A stretch of DNA of 64,000 nucleotides from Caulobacter segnis (GCF_029543125.1 NZ_JARQWW010000003.1:496001-560000); one strand, 5' to 3'. Counted from the stretch's first letter, positions 54,541-63,628 are shown. Translations and numbers: made by a program. Notes: generated by a model not told the origin, from the letters alone.

Positions 54541-55734
54541 ATGTTGCTACGGCTTTCCACTGGTCGGCTCAAGACGCTCGCCGCGAAGACGCGGCCGCTC
54601 CGTGCCGTCCTGGCTGCCGGCTCGGCCGTCGCGGCGGTGATGTGTGTGTCGGCTGCTCATGCCGATCCGCTCGCCATGCCGGCCATGGGCCCCACGCTGT
54701 CGGCCAATCCGTCGCCGACGACGGTCGACACCGGTCCGTTGGGCACGGTCTATGTCACCGGGGCCGTGAGCGGCCTGGCCTATGCGCAGAACCACGAAGC
54801 CTCCAGCGACATGGGCGCTCGCGGCGACGTGAGCAACGCCCAGGTGTTCCTGCAGACCACGGAAGGTCCGGTGCAATTCTTCGTCCAGGTCGGCGCCTAT
54901 TCCATCCCGACCGTAGGCGTGCCCTATGGCAAGTCCTCCGACATCACCCAGGACACCTACGGCGTCGTGCCGCAGGCCTATGTGAAGATCGCTCCGGCCG
55001 ACAATCTTTCGATCATGGCAGGCAAGCTGCCGACGCTGATCGGCTCGGAATACACCTTCACGTTCCAGAACATGAACATCCAGCGCGGCATGCTCTGGAA
55101 CCAGGAGAACGCGGTGAACCGCGGCGTGCAGGTGAACTATTCCACCGGCAAGCTGAGTGCTTCGTTCTCGGTCAACGACGGCTTCTATTCCAACAAGTAC
55201 AGCTGGGTCAGCGGCCTAGTCTCGTATGCGTTCGATGCCAGCAACGTCCTGACCCTGGCTGGCGGCGGCAACACCTCGCACTCGGGCCGCGCCGGCACGG
55301 CGACCCCGCTCGCCCAAAACAACTCCGAGATCTACAACGTCATCTACACCTACACGAACGGCCCTCTGACGGTCTCGCCGTACTTCCAGTACAGCACGAT
55401 CCACGATGAGCCCGGTCTGGGCCTGAAGGGCGCCAAGACCTACGGCTATGCGCTGCTGGGCAAGTACGGTTTCACCGAAAACTTCAGCCTGGCTGGCCGC
55501 GCGGAGTACATCGACTCCACGGGCGACGCCGACGCCGCCAACCTGGTCTACGGCCCGGGCAGCAATGCCTGGTCCCTGACCCTCACCCCGACCTTCCAGT
55601 TCGGCCGGGCCTTTGTTCGCGGCGAGCTGTCCTACGTGAAGGTCGACAAGACGGGCCCGGGCTTCGCCTTCGGCTCGAACGGCGACGAGCGTAGCCAGAC
55701 GCGCGCGCTGATCGAAACCGGCATCCTGTTCTAG
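54541..55734 (+). CDS. Outer-membrane beta-barrel porin, BBP2/OmpL-like
   Basis: 397 residues. Signal peptide of about 41 residues ending AHA, then alternating beta strands with aromatic girdles (VQFFVQVGAYSIPTVG, AYVKIAPADNLSIMAGKLPTLIG, GVQVNYSTGKLSASFSVNDGFYSN), ending ALIETGILF. Matches the putative beta-barrel porin-2 family. Diffusion of small solutes is the expected role. AAAGGA lies upstream of the ATG. Confidence 0.82.
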   Translation: MLLRLSTGRLKTLAAKTRPLRAVLAAGSAVAAVMCVSAAHADPLAMPAMGPTLSANPSPTTVDTGPLGTVYVTGAVSGLAYAQNHEASSDMGARGDVSNAQVFLQTTEGPVQFFVQVGAYSIPTVGVPYGKSSDITQDTYGVVPQAYVKIAPADNLSIMAGKLPTLIGSEYTFTFQNMNIQRGMLWNQENAVNRGVQVNYSTGKLSASFSVNDGFYSNKYSWVSGLVSYAFDASNVLTLAGGGNTSHSGRAGTATPLAQNNSEIYNVIYTYTNGPLTVSPYFQYSTIHDEPGLGLKGAKTYGYALLGKYGFTENFSLAGRAEYIDSTGDADAANLVYGPGSNAWSLTLTPTFQFGRAFVRGELSYVKVDKTGPGFAFGSNGDERSQTRALIETGILF

Positions 55735-55752
55735 AGCCGTCGGTCACAGTGG

Positions 55753-55782
55753 CGAAGAGGGCTCTCCCCGACCCCCTCTTCG
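55753..55782 (+). terminator. Intrinsic-type terminator of the porin gene
   Basis: Nine-bp perfect stem (CGAAGAGGG / CCCTCTTCG) with loop of 12 bases, 18 bases after the porin stop, followed by a short T-containing run (TCTTG). Confidence 0.7.
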
Positions 55783-55794
55783 TCTTGACCGCAC

Positions 55795-55857
55795 CGCCCC
55801 ACCCCACCTCGAAGCGGATTCCCCAACTCCGCTTCGCCTCCCCCATGGGGTGGGGCG
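55795..55857. repeat. Nested double palindrome (REP-like element)
   Basis: A 12-bp perfect outer stem (CGCCCCACCCCA at 55795 / TGGGGTGGGGCG at 55846) encloses a 9-bp perfect inner stem (CGAAGCGGA at 55810 / TCCGCTTCG at 55828). The layout is that of a REP- or BIME-like element and it sits between convergent genes. Other copies in the genome are expected but cannot be checked here. Confidence 0.65.
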
Positions 55858-55887
55858 GGCCCGGTCAGCAATGCCTGGCGCCCATGC

Positions 55888-57378
55888 TCAAGGCTGGGCG
55901 ACAGTGAACTCCAGAGCCTGGATCTCGACCTTCTGGGTCGGTGCGCGCTGCACGCGGCCGGTCACCCGGCCCCGCTCGCAGGTCCAGGTGAAGCGCCCCT
56001 CCATGGCCGACAGCGGCCGCACCGGTTCGTCCGCCCTGCAGGCGCCGACCTCGGCCTTCACGTCAGCGATCAGGCGCTTCCAGCGCGGCGCGTCCCGATC
56101 GAGCAGCAGATTGTTGGCCAGCGGCGCTTTTTCGATGTCGCCCGCGCGCCAGACGGCCTTGGCGGCCTCATAGGCCTGGCTGAGACCGTCGCTCACCGGG
56201 GTGGCGCTCGCGTCCTTCAGCGCGCCAGCGCCCTGTAGAGCGAGAAGCGAGCGCAAGGCGGGCAAGGTGGGGCCCGCATAGGTGCGGCTGGCGAAGGCGA
56301 AAACTCCCACGCCCTTGGCCGGCAACAGCATGACGATGGAGCCGTAGCCCGGATAGCCGCCGCTGTGCGTCACGATCTGGCCCAGGTCGCAGTCGTCGAT
56401 AGTGCTCCAGCCCATGGCGTAGGCCACGGCTTGGCGGCACGGCGCGCCGCCGACCGAGGCCTGGCGCATGCGGCCCGCCACGAAGTTGCTGCCGGTGGCG
56501 ATCTCGCGGACCGTGGAGCGGCGGAGGGGACCGGTCTCGGCGTCGTCACGCGCCGGCCAGGCCGACAGCAGGAAGCTCACCCAGCGGGCATAGTCGTTGG
56601 CGCTGGTCTCCACCCCGCCCATGGCGCCGAAGGTCCCGTCCTTCATGTCGGGCTCGCGGGTCCAGCCGTTGTCCTGCCAGCGATAGCCGATGGCGCGCCG
56701 CCCCTTCGGCGAGGCAAAGATGTCGTAGCCGGTGGAGGTCATGCCCAGGGGGCGCATGATCTCCTCGCGGATATAGTCCTGGTAGGGCTTGCCGGAGACA
56801 TTGGTGATGATCCGGCCCAGGGTGGCGTAGCCCAGGTTCGAATATTCCATGGCCAGGCCCGGCGCGCGGGAGAACGGCACGCCGCCGGCCAGATAGGATG
56901 TGAACTCCGCCTCGCTCATCACCTGCTGGCGGTCGCCCCAGGGATTGTCCTCCACGAAGCCCGCCGTGTGGGTGATCAGGTTGCGCACCGTGATCTTGGG
57001 GCTGTCGGCGGTGGGATAGCGCCAGGTCTTCAGCTCCGGCACGTAATTTTCGGCCGGCGCCTCCAGCGACAGCTTGCCCTCGTCGCGCAGCTTGAGGATC
57101 GCCAGGGCCGTGAACGCCTTGGACATGGAGGCGATGCGGAACAGGCTGTCGGCCGTCACCGGCGCCTTGGTGTCCAGGTCCTGGGCGCCAAGGCCCTTCA
57201 CATGGACCAGCTTGCCATCGGCGACCACGCCATAGACGAGACCCGGCGCGTGGGCGGACAAGCCCCAATCAGCGAATATCCGATCAACCTCCGCCAGGGT
57301 CTGCGGCGACGGCGCGGCGGCATGAGCCTGCCCGGCGGCAAGAAGGAACAGGCTGGCCAGCGCGGCGCGGATTTCCAT
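55888..57378 (-). CDS. Serine beta-lactamase-like hydrolase
   Basis: 496 residues. Signal peptide 1-21, class C/DD-peptidase fold with SMSK (Ser84, Lys87), Tyr in YSNLGY and a late HSGGYPGYGS as the KTG equivalent. A 150-residue C-terminal extension of unknown fold follows. Likely an exported esterase, peptidase or lactamase. ATG at 57378 has GGGGAGAA upstream. Confidence 0.85.
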   Translation of the reverse strand: MEIRAALASLFLLAAGQAHAAAPSPQTLAEVDRIFADWGLSAHAPGLVYGVVADGKLVHVKGLGAQDLDTKAPVTADSLFRIASMSKAFTALAILKLRDEGKLSLEAPAENYVPELKTWRYPTADSPKITVRNLITHTAGFVEDNPWGDRQQVMSEAEFTSYLAGGVPFSRAPGLAMEYSNLGYATLGRIITNVSGKPYQDYIREEIMRPLGMTSTGYDIFASPKGRRAIGYRWQDNGWTREPDMKDGTFGAMGGVETSANDYARWVSFLLSAWPARDDAETGPLRRSTVREIATGSNFVAGRMRQASVGGAPCRQAVAYAMGWSTIDDCDLGQIVTHSGGYPGYGSIVMLLPAKGVGVFAFASRTYAGPTLPALRSLLALQGAGALKDASATPVSDGLSQAYEAAKAVWRAGDIEKAPLANNLLLDRDAPRWKRLIADVKAEVGACRADEPVRPLSAMEGRFTWTCERGRVTGRVQRAPTQKVEIQALEFTVAQP

Positions 57379-57454
57379 GACAATTCTCCCCAGGATCATG
57401 GGGGAAGGTAAGCTGCAAAAGCCGAGCCGGGAAAGCCTCGCGATCAGGCCTGAA

Positions 57455-57772
57455 TCACCAGATGCGGAATCGCTTCCCCGCCGCAAAGACCACGACGCTG
57501 GAGACCACGACCACGGCGGCGGCGCCGAGGAACTTCAGCGCCGTCTTGTCCTTGGAGCCGACGCCCGATCCGTTGATGGCGTCGGGGTAGCGCGCGGCGT
57601 CCAGCGGCGGCGACATGTCCGTGATCTGGGCCTGAGCCTGCTGCCAGGGCAGCTTCTTGGACTTGTCCAAAGTCCGCCAGACGTACTGGTGGACATAACC
57701 CGTCCTGGCCACGATCTCGGCGGGGTTGAGCCCCTCGTCGGCGAGACGGCGGATGACTGCGGCTTTACTCAC
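57455..57772 (-). CDS. Small HTH-like protein with a C-terminal membrane helix
   Basis: 105 residues. Residues 3-35 resemble a helix-turn-helix (AAVIRRLADEGLNPAEIVARTGYVHQYVWRTL); a C-terminal membrane helix (ALKFLGAAAVVVVSSVVVFAAG) ends in a basic stretch. No family recognised. Its end lies 76 bases upstream of the beta-lactamase-like gene start on the same strand. Confidence 0.55.
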   Translation of the reverse strand: MSKAAVIRRLADEGLNPAEIVARTGYVHQYVWRTLDKSKKLPWQQAQAQITDMSPPLDAARYPDAINGSGVGSKDKTALKFLGAAAVVVVSSVVVFAAGKRFRIW

Positions 57773-57859
57773 GACGTTACCTCTACTGAATTCAGCAGCA
57801 CCTTACCGGCCCTGCCTAGGGTTCGGCTATGTTGGAAATGCGTCAAACGCCTAAAGCGC

Positions 57860-58237
57860 CTATCGGTCGTCGGGGTCATCCGTGACGGCTGCCGGGATTT
57901 GCGCCGGCTCCTCGCATCGCGGACCAGTCTTGTTCAACCTGCTGAGCATCGAGGCCGCATACGCCGCGTAGGGTCCGATCCACCGCTCGTGGATCGCATG
58001 GATCGGCAGGGCGTCCAGGTGATTCCAGCGCTCCCTTCCCCGTCGCTCGACCACAATCAGATCCGCCGCCTCCAGCACCTTCAAATGCTGCATCACTGTG
58101 CATCGGTCGAGCTCCGGCAGGAGCGCACACAGCATTCCCGTGGTCCTGGGGGCCGACTTCAACGCGTCGAGGATCAACCGCCTGGAGCGGTGACCCAGGG
58201 CCTTGAACAGCGCATCGTCCTGATCGTCCGTTGACAT
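57860..58237 (-). CDS. ArsR-family regulator
   Basis: 125 residues, winged helix: ALGHRSRRLILDALKSAPRTTGMLCALLPELDRCTVMQHLKVLEAADLIVVERRGRERW. No metal-binding Cys pair of the ArsR/SmtB type is seen, so the effector is unknown. The start is the ATG at 58237; the alternative ATG at 58255 also lies in the same palindrome. Divergent from the SRPBCC gene, which it probably controls. Confidence 0.8.
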   Translation of the reverse strand: MSTDDQDDALFKALGHRSRRLILDALKSAPRTTGMLCALLPELDRCTVMQHLKVLEAADLIVVERRGRERWNHLDALPIHAIHERWIGPYAAYAASMLSRLNKTGPRCEEPAQIPAAVTDDPDDR

Positions 58238-58256
58238 GTTATAATTTAATAACATG
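58235..58256. promoter_or_regulatory. Perfect 8-bp-arm palindrome at the ArsR start
   Basis: CATGTTAT and ATAACATG around a 6-base spacer, overlapping both possible ArsR start codons and lying in the divergent arsR/SRPBCC gap. TATAAT at 58240 could be the plus-strand -10. Classical position for an autoregulatory operator. Confidence 0.6.
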
Positions 58257-58287
58257 ATTGCCGGACACAGACAACGGGAGCCGACCC

Positions 58288-58755
58288 ATGGACCTCAAGT
58301 TCGCCGTCGCCCGGCGCATTGCCAAGCCTGTCAGCGAGACATTCGAAGCGGTCGTCAATCCCGATCACCTTTCTCAGTTCTTCACGACCGGCGGCGCCAA
58401 GGGGCGCCTTGAGACGGGCTCCGTCGTCACTTGGGATTTCCACGACTTCCCCGGCGCCTTTCCGGTGCAGGTGGTCGAGGTGGAGAAGGACAAGCGCATC
58501 GTCCTTCGATGGGATGGCGCTGAGAATGCGGTCGAGCCCGACGCTTCAGGCGCCCGCCTGACGACGGTCACCATGACCTTCGAGGCGCTGGCGGATGGCC
58601 GAACGCTCGTCCGCATCACCGAGGAGGGCTGGTTGCAAAGCCCGGAAGGCCTCAAGGCCTCCTACGGCAATTGCGAAGGCTGGACAGGCATGCTCTGCGC
58701 CATGAAGGTTTGGCTGGAGCATGGCCTGAACTTGCGCGACGGCTTCTACAAATAG
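58288..58755 (+). CDS. SRPBCC (AHSA1-like) domain protein
   Basis: 155 residues. Family signature: VSETFEAVVNPDHLSQFFTTGGAKGRLETGSVVTWDF, KRIVLRWDG, ITEEGWLQSPEGLKASYGNCEGWTGMLCAMKVWLEHG. A hydrophobic pocket fold; partners of ArsR regulators in many genomes. Ligand unknown. ATG at 58288 has GGGAG seven bases before. Confidence 0.82.
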   Translation: MDLKFAVARRIAKPVSETFEAVVNPDHLSQFFTTGGAKGRLETGSVVTWDFHDFPGAFPVQVVEVEKDKRIVLRWDGAENAVEPDASGARLTTVTMTFEALADGRTLVRITEEGWLQSPEGLKASYGNCEGWTGMLCAMKVWLEHGLNLRDGFYK

Positions 58756-58756
58756 C

Positions 58757-59164
58757 TCAGACGTCGGCGCGGCCCTCACGGACGACCGCCCACACCGTCA
58801 GCAGCCCGCCGATGACCGCAGGCGTGGTGACCGCCGGAAAGTCGCGCAGCAGGACCGACGGGCCACAGATCCCGACCGCGACTTCCCAGAAGTGAAATAG
58901 CGCGTGGCCGCCCAGCCAGAGGCTCGCCGCGCCCCACAGGATGACCCTGTGGCGGGAAAGCATGACGCCTGTCAGATAGGCCGCGCTGACCAGCAGGAAG
59001 ATCAGCCCGATATCCCGCAGGAAGTGCTGGTTGAACGGCCCGGTCGTGGTGACGCCCGGGATGGCGAAGTACCAGTCAAGCGGCGCGACCAGCATGAAGG
59101 TACCGTTGGCGCCGAGGCCGACACCCAGGACCGTTGCGAGGCCCAGTATGAACTTGGTCGACAT
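58757..59164 (-). CDS. Small four-helix membrane protein
   Basis: 135 residues with about four hydrophobic helices (FILGLATVLGVGLGANGTFMLV, IGLIFLLVSAAYLTGVML, VILWGAASLWLGGHALFHFW, PAVIGGLLTVWAVV). Unknown function; possibly a DoxX-like or transport accessory fold. Ends next to the SRPBCC gene, convergent. Confidence 0.65.
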   Translation of the reverse strand: MSTKFILGLATVLGVGLGANGTFMLVAPLDWYFAIPGVTTTGPFNQHFLRDIGLIFLLVSAAYLTGVMLSRHRVILWGAASLWLGGHALFHFWEVAVGICGPSVLLRDFPAVTTPAVIGGLLTVWAVVREGRADV

Positions 59165-59303
59165 GAAATCTCCTTGTCATCCGAGGCCGGCGAAAATCGG
59201 CGCGGCCTGATGCGGACAAGACGAGACAGCGGCCGTTCGTGTGACATTGTCAGCTGATGGCTGGCGAATCGACGATCTCAACGGTGTGCGTTAGATCGCT
59301 TTC

Positions 59304-60098
59304 ATGGCTTCCGGCTCGCCCTCGCCTTTCCATCCGCGCCTGATCGCCGCCGCACTCGGGGCGTGGGTCCTGGCGGCGTTCGTCAGTGCGGGTCAGGGCT
59401 ACGCCTTTGGCGTCTTTTCAGGGCGGACGCAGCCCTGGTGGCCGACGCTGGCCTATAGTCTGGCGATCTTTTCGATCTGGGCCTTGATCTCACCTTTCCT
59501 GCTTGCGGCGCTGTCGCATGCGCTTCGGATTGAGAAGGTCAGTCTTCGCATAGCGGCGTTGGTTCTCGGCGCACCGCTCGCGATGCTGCTGCATGTGGCG
59601 GTCTTCGCTGTCGCCTTCCATCCGATCTACGGCCAGGGCCGATCCGCCGTCGACATGATCGCCCCGGTGCTGGCGTCCAACATCGACACCGCCGCGCTGG
59701 CTTACGGTCTTCTGATCGCGGGCGCGCGGCTGGACATTCGGCGCACGGCCGGACGCTCCACGCAGCCGGCCGCCGAGGGGCTTTGGATTCGCAACGGCGC
59801 AGCCGCCAGTTTCGTGGGCTATGGCGAGATCGACTGGATCGCCGCCGCCGGCGATTACGCCGAGATCCATGCCGGCGCCCGCAGCCGCCTGACCGACCAA
59901 TCGCTGACCGCCCTCGCCGACGTCTTGCCCGCCGCCGAGTTCGCCCGCATCCATCGCAGCGCTATCGTCCGCCTCGACCGTGTGCGCCGGATTCAGGGCG
60001 TCGGGCGCGGCGACGCCGAGGTGGAGTTGCGCGACGGCCGCCGCCTTCGCCTCAGCCGTAGGTTTCGCTCAGGCCTCGCCGGACGCCTGCCGGTCTAG
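59304..60098 (+). CDS. Membrane-anchored LytTR DNA-binding regulator
   Basis: 264 residues. Four membrane helices in residues 10-150, then a C-terminal LytTR domain (IDWIAAAGDYAEIHAG, SLTALADVLPAAEFARIHRSAIVRLDRVRRI, VELRDGRRLRLSRRF). This layout is a membrane sensor-regulator without a histidine kinase. It precedes the TraB-like exported protein by 97 bases. No conserved promoter box (TACxCA-type) was assigned. Confidence 0.82.
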   Translation: MASGSPSPFHPRLIAAALGAWVLAAFVSAGQGYAFGVFSGRTQPWWPTLAYSLAIFSIWALISPFLLAALSHALRIEKVSLRIAALVLGAPLAMLLHVAVFAVAFHPIYGQGRSAVDMIAPVLASNIDTAALAYGLLIAGARLDIRRTAGRSTQPAAEGLWIRNGAAASFVGYGEIDWIAAAGDYAEIHAGARSRLTDQSLTALADVLPAAEFARIHRSAIVRLDRVRRIQGVGRGDAEVELRDGRRLRLSRRFRSGLAGRLPV

Positions 60099-60195
60099 AC
60101 CCGCTCGCCGCCGCAGCGGTCCCGCCTGGCGATACGCACTTTGGGGACGCCGACCTGGCGGCCATCACAACCTCCTGTTCACCTGGAGGCTCGCC

Positions 60196-60906
60196 TTGAA
60201 ACTTCGCTCCGTCGCCGTCGCGCTCGCCCTCTTCTCAAGCACATCCGCGGCGCACGCCGCCTGTCCCGCGCAACCCGCTGATGCGGTAGCGGTGATCGGG
60301 GCGCTCCACGGCCTTCATGCGAAATCCAGCGGCTTCAGCTACGCCGCCCTGCGCCGCGCGATCCTGGATTTCAAACCTGACGTTCTGGTTCTGGAGGTGC
60401 GCCCGGACGAACTCATCGACCGCGCCGTCACGCCCGGCCGTCCGGAGTATCCCGAGGTCATTTGGCCGCTCCTCAAGCAGCGCAAGATCGTCTCCGTGCC
60501 GATGGAGCCCGGCGGTGACGTGTTCAAGGCGATGATCACCGAGGCCGGCTCCGCTTTCGAGACCTTCCGCCGAGATCAGCCCGACAGCGCCAAGGCCCTC
60601 AGCACGCTCGATGATGCGACCGAGGCGGCCTTGCTGACTTATTGGAGCACGCCCGCCCGCGCTCACGACAGCCTCACCGCAGCCGCAGCGGCGGGCCTGG
60701 GTGCGGTCCGGTACGGCCTGGCCGGTGACAAGGCCTTCGGCGTGCAGGTGCGCTGGGACAACTACATGGCCGACCGCGTAGCCGAAACGGTCGCCGCTCA
60801 TCCGGGCCGCCGCGTCCTGGTTCTGGGCAGTTGGCGTAATCGAGAGCGCCTTGTTCAGGCGGTGATCCCCTCCCGCCTCGTCGACGCCTGCTTCGCCGTC
60901 GACTAG
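60196..60906 (+). CDS. Exported TraB/ChaN-like fold protein
   Basis: 236 residues. Signal peptide to about residue 20 (AHAAC). Body with AVAVIGALHGLHAKSSGFSYAALRRAILDFKPDVLVLEVRPDEL and RRVLVLGSWRNRERLVQAV, matching the strand-helix pattern of the EreA/ChaN/TraB superfamily (HxxH-type histidines near the start). Activity unknown. Starts with TTG; GGAGG lies seven bases before it. Likely co-transcribed with the LytTR gene. Confidence 0.65.
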   Translation: MKLRSVAVALALFSSTSAAHAACPAQPADAVAVIGALHGLHAKSSGFSYAALRRAILDFKPDVLVLEVRPDELIDRAVTPGRPEYPEVIWPLLKQRKIVSVPMEPGGDVFKAMITEAGSAFETFRRDQPDSAKALSTLDDATEAALLTYWSTPARAHDSLTAAAAAGLGAVRYGLAGDKAFGVQVRWDNYMADRVAETVAAHPGRRVLVLGSWRNRERLVQAVIPSRLVDACFAVD

Positions 60907-60971
60907 GCCTTGCATGGAAGGGCTGGCGGGAGCGAAACAGGCGCAACCGTCATTTCGCGAAGCGTCCGACC

Positions 60972-61442
60972 ATGGCCAAGACCACGCCCGCCACCCTCGC
61001 CCTCGACAAGGCCAAGGTCGCCTATGTCCTGCAGACGTATGACTACGACCCCAATGCCGAGCGCGTGGGCCTGCAGGCGGCCGAGGCCATGGGCGTCACG
61101 CCCGACCGGGTGCTGAAGACCTTGATGGTCAAGGCGGACGGCAAGCCGGCCTGCGTGGTCATTCCGTCCGACCGCGAAGTCAGCATGAAGAAGCTGGCCG
61201 CCGCCTTGGGCGCCAAGTCGGCCGAGATGATGCCGCCGCCGGAGGCCGAACGTCTGACCGGCTTCAAGGTCGGCGGCATCAGTCCCTTCGGCCAAAAGCG
61301 AAAGGCCCCGACCGTGGTCGAGGCCGACGCCCTCGCCTTCGACGAGGTGTTCGTCAACGGCGGCCAGCGCGGGCTTCAGGCCCGACTGAAACCGCAGGAC
61401 CTGATCGCCGCCCTGGAGGCCAAGGCCGCGAACGTAAGCTAG
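60972..61442 (+). CDS. ybaK: Cys-tRNA(Pro)/Cys-tRNA(Cys) deacylase YbaK
   Basis: 156 residues. YbaK/EbsC fold: TLMVKADGKPACVVIPSDREVSMKKLAAALGAKSAEM and TGFKVGGISPFGQKRKAPTVVEADALAFDEVFVNGGQRG. Hydrolyses mischarged tRNA in trans to proofread translation. Its stop overlaps the convergent VOC gene by four bases. Confidence 0.9.
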   Translation: MAKTTPATLALDKAKVAYVLQTYDYDPNAERVGLQAAEAMGVTPDRVLKTLMVKADGKPACVVIPSDREVSMKKLAAALGAKSAEMMPPPEAERLTGFKVGGISPFGQKRKAPTVVEADALAFDEVFVNGGQRGLQARLKPQDLIAALEAKAANVS

Positions 61443-61825
61443 CCGCGCGCCAGATTGTAGGCGCAGAGCTTGTTGCCGTCGAGGTCACGGAAGTAGGCGA
61501 AGTACATGCCCGGCATGCGCGCGCCCGGCTCGCCCTCGCACTGGGCGCCGAGCTCCACGGCCTTGGCGTAGAACGCATCGACCTCAGCCGTGGAATTGAA
61601 GCCGAATCCGGCCATGGAGCCGTTGCCGACGCAGGCCTCGGCGCCGTCATAGGGACCAAGCACGCCGAACATGCCCGTGCCCTTGCCGCGATAGAGGCGG
61701 CCGCCAGACGGGTGTTCATAGACCGGCGTCATCTCGATGGAGCCCAGCAGGGCGTCATAAAACGCCTTGGCCGACTCCAGCTTGTTGGACCCCACGGTGA
61801 AATAGTTGAGACTCGCCACGACCAA
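61439..61825 (-). CDS. VOC (glyoxalase-like) domain protein
   Basis: 128 residues. ASLNYFTVGSNKLESAKAFYDALLGSIEMTPVYEH and a late GEPGARMPGMYFAYFRDLDGNKLCAYNL, the beta-alpha-beta3 pattern of the VOC superfamily. Metal ligand positions are not certain. Function unknown. Confidence 0.8.
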   Translation of the reverse strand: MVVASLNYFTVGSNKLESAKAFYDALLGSIEMTPVYEHPSGGRLYRGKGTGMFGVLGPYDGAEACVGNGSMAGFGFNSTAEVDAFYAKAVELGAQCEGEPGARMPGMYFAYFRDLDGNKLCAYNLARG

Positions 61826-61977
61826 TCCTCCCAGTTGGTATTTTAAAGCAACGCTATCATGGCGCAGGCTTTAGGCAAATCGACGCCAAGCCTTATCGGA
61901 GCGGTTGCGTCGCCGCGTCCGCCCGTTATCGTCCCCGCGCCGGACGGGGGTCCGGCTCAAGTTTCGTAGGGGGGATA

Positions 61978-63612
61978 ATGCGTCGTTTGAACCTGTTGCT
62001 GGCTGGCGCCGGCATCGCCGTCGCCATGGCTTGCATGACCGCACCGGCGATCGCCCATGTGGCCGCCGAACCGGCCGCCGCCCCGCGCGCCAGCCTCAAT
62101 CCCGCCCCGGCGCGCAAGGCGGGCGAAGGCTTTGGCCCTTACCGCAAGCTGGTCATCCGCGGCGTGACCCTGGTCGACGGCACCGGCGCCCCGCCGCGCG
62201 GCCCGGTCGACATCGTCATCGAGAACGACAAGATCACCGATGTGCTGCAGGCCGGCTGGCCGGGCATGCCCCTCAAGCAGAACCGCGAGCCGCGCGACGC
62301 CGACCATGAGATCGACGCCACCGGCATGTACGCCCTGCCCGGCTTCGTCGACATGCACGCCCACGCCGGCACGCCGCAGAAGGCCGCCGACCTGGAGTAT
62401 GTCTACAAGCTGTGGCTGGCCCACGGCGTGACGACCGTGCGCGGCGTCAGCCTGGCTCCCCAGGCCATCGCCTCGTCGGAAAAGAACCGCAGCGCCCGCG
62501 GCGAGATCGTCGCCCCGCGCATCTATAACTACCAGACCATCGGCTCCGGCTGGACGGGCGGCCGCATCACCGGCCCGGACAAGGCTCGCGCCTGGGTCCA
62601 GTGGGCGTCCAAGAACAACGTCGACGGCATCAAGTTCTTCGGCTGGAACGACGAGACGCCGGAGGTGATGCTGGCGGCCATCGACGAGGCCAAGAAGGTC
62701 GGCATGGGCACCGTGGCCCACATCGCCCAGCCGGGCGTCGCCAGCCTGAACGCGAAGCAGCTCGGCGAAGCGGGCCTGGGCACCGTCACCCACTTCTACG
62801 GCCACTTCGAGTCCCTGCTCGCCAACGGCCGCCTGCAGAAGTACCCCACCGACTACAACTTCTATGACGAAGCCAAGCGCTTCGGCGAAGCCGCCGAGAT
62901 CTGGGACGAGGTGGAGCCGGGTTCGGAAGCCTGGTTCGACTACCTGAAGGCTCAGAAGGCCGCGGGCGTGAACTTCGACCCGACCATGACCATCTACGCC
63001 GCCTCGCGCGACCTGATGAAGGCCAAGAACGCCGACTGGCACTCGACCTACACCCTGCCGACGCTGCTGGACTACTACCAATCCACCCGCGACAACCACG
63101 GCAGCTACTTCTTCGATTGGACGACCTCCAACGAGGTGGCCTGGCGCAACTTCTACAGCCGCTTCATGCGTCTGATGAACGACTACAAGAACATGGGCGG
63201 CCGGGTGACGACCGGCTCGGACAGCGGCTTCATCTGGAAGCTCTACGGTTTCGGCTACATCGAAGAGCTGGAGCTGATGCAAGAAGCCGGCTTCACCCCG
63301 CTGGAAGTGGTCCAGGCCGCCACCATCAACGGCGCCCGCACCCTGGCCGATCCGAAGCATGAAGCCCCGACCTTCGGCATCGTGAAGCCGGGCTACAGCG
63401 CCGATCTGGTGATCACCCCGGAAAACCCGCTGGCCAACTTCAAGACCCTGTACGGCACCGGCCACCAGCGCCTCAGCGCCGACAACAAGATCGAGACTGT
63501 CGGCGGCGTGAAGTGGACCGTCACCCGCGGCGTCGCCTATGACGCCAAGGCCCTGCTGGCCGATGTGAAGGCCATGGTCGACAAGCAGAAGGCCGATCGC
63601 GGCCAGAAGTAG
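61978..63612 (+). CDS. Exported amidohydrolase
   Basis: 544 residues. Signal peptide to about residue 27. Metal motif FVDMHAHAGTPQK, DGIKFFGWNDETPEV with candidate carbamylated Lys, then VAHIAQPG and VTHFYGHFES, and late TTGSDSGFIWKL. Family includes prolidase-like and imidazolonepropionase-like enzymes; substrate unknown. GGGGGGAT lies before the ATG. Longer than the exported amidohydrolase at 44.4-45.7 kb and not its close copy. Confidence 0.85.
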   Translation: MRRLNLLLAGAGIAVAMACMTAPAIAHVAAEPAAAPRASLNPAPARKAGEGFGPYRKLVIRGVTLVDGTGAPPRGPVDIVIENDKITDVLQAGWPGMPLKQNREPRDADHEIDATGMYALPGFVDMHAHAGTPQKAADLEYVYKLWLAHGVTTVRGVSLAPQAIASSEKNRSARGEIVAPRIYNYQTIGSGWTGGRITGPDKARAWVQWASKNNVDGIKFFGWNDETPEVMLAAIDEAKKVGMGTVAHIAQPGVASLNAKQLGEAGLGTVTHFYGHFESLLANGRLQKYPTDYNFYDEAKRFGEAAEIWDEVEPGSEAWFDYLKAQKAAGVNFDPTMTIYAASRDLMKAKNADWHSTYTLPTLLDYYQSTRDNHGSYFFDWTTSNEVAWRNFYSRFMRLMNDYKNMGGRVTTGSDSGFIWKLYGFGYIEELELMQEAGFTPLEVVQAATINGARTLADPKHEAPTFGIVKPGYSADLVITPENPLANFKTLYGTGHQRLSADNKIETVGGVKWTVTRGVAYDAKALLADVKAMVDKQKADRGQK

Positions 63613-63628
63613 ATCCGTCGTCGGGCGG

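Noticed and set aside
61957..63465. 502-codon minus-strand ORF over the exported amidohydrolase
   Set aside because: Shadow frame; the plus strand has signal peptide, metal motif and ribosome site.
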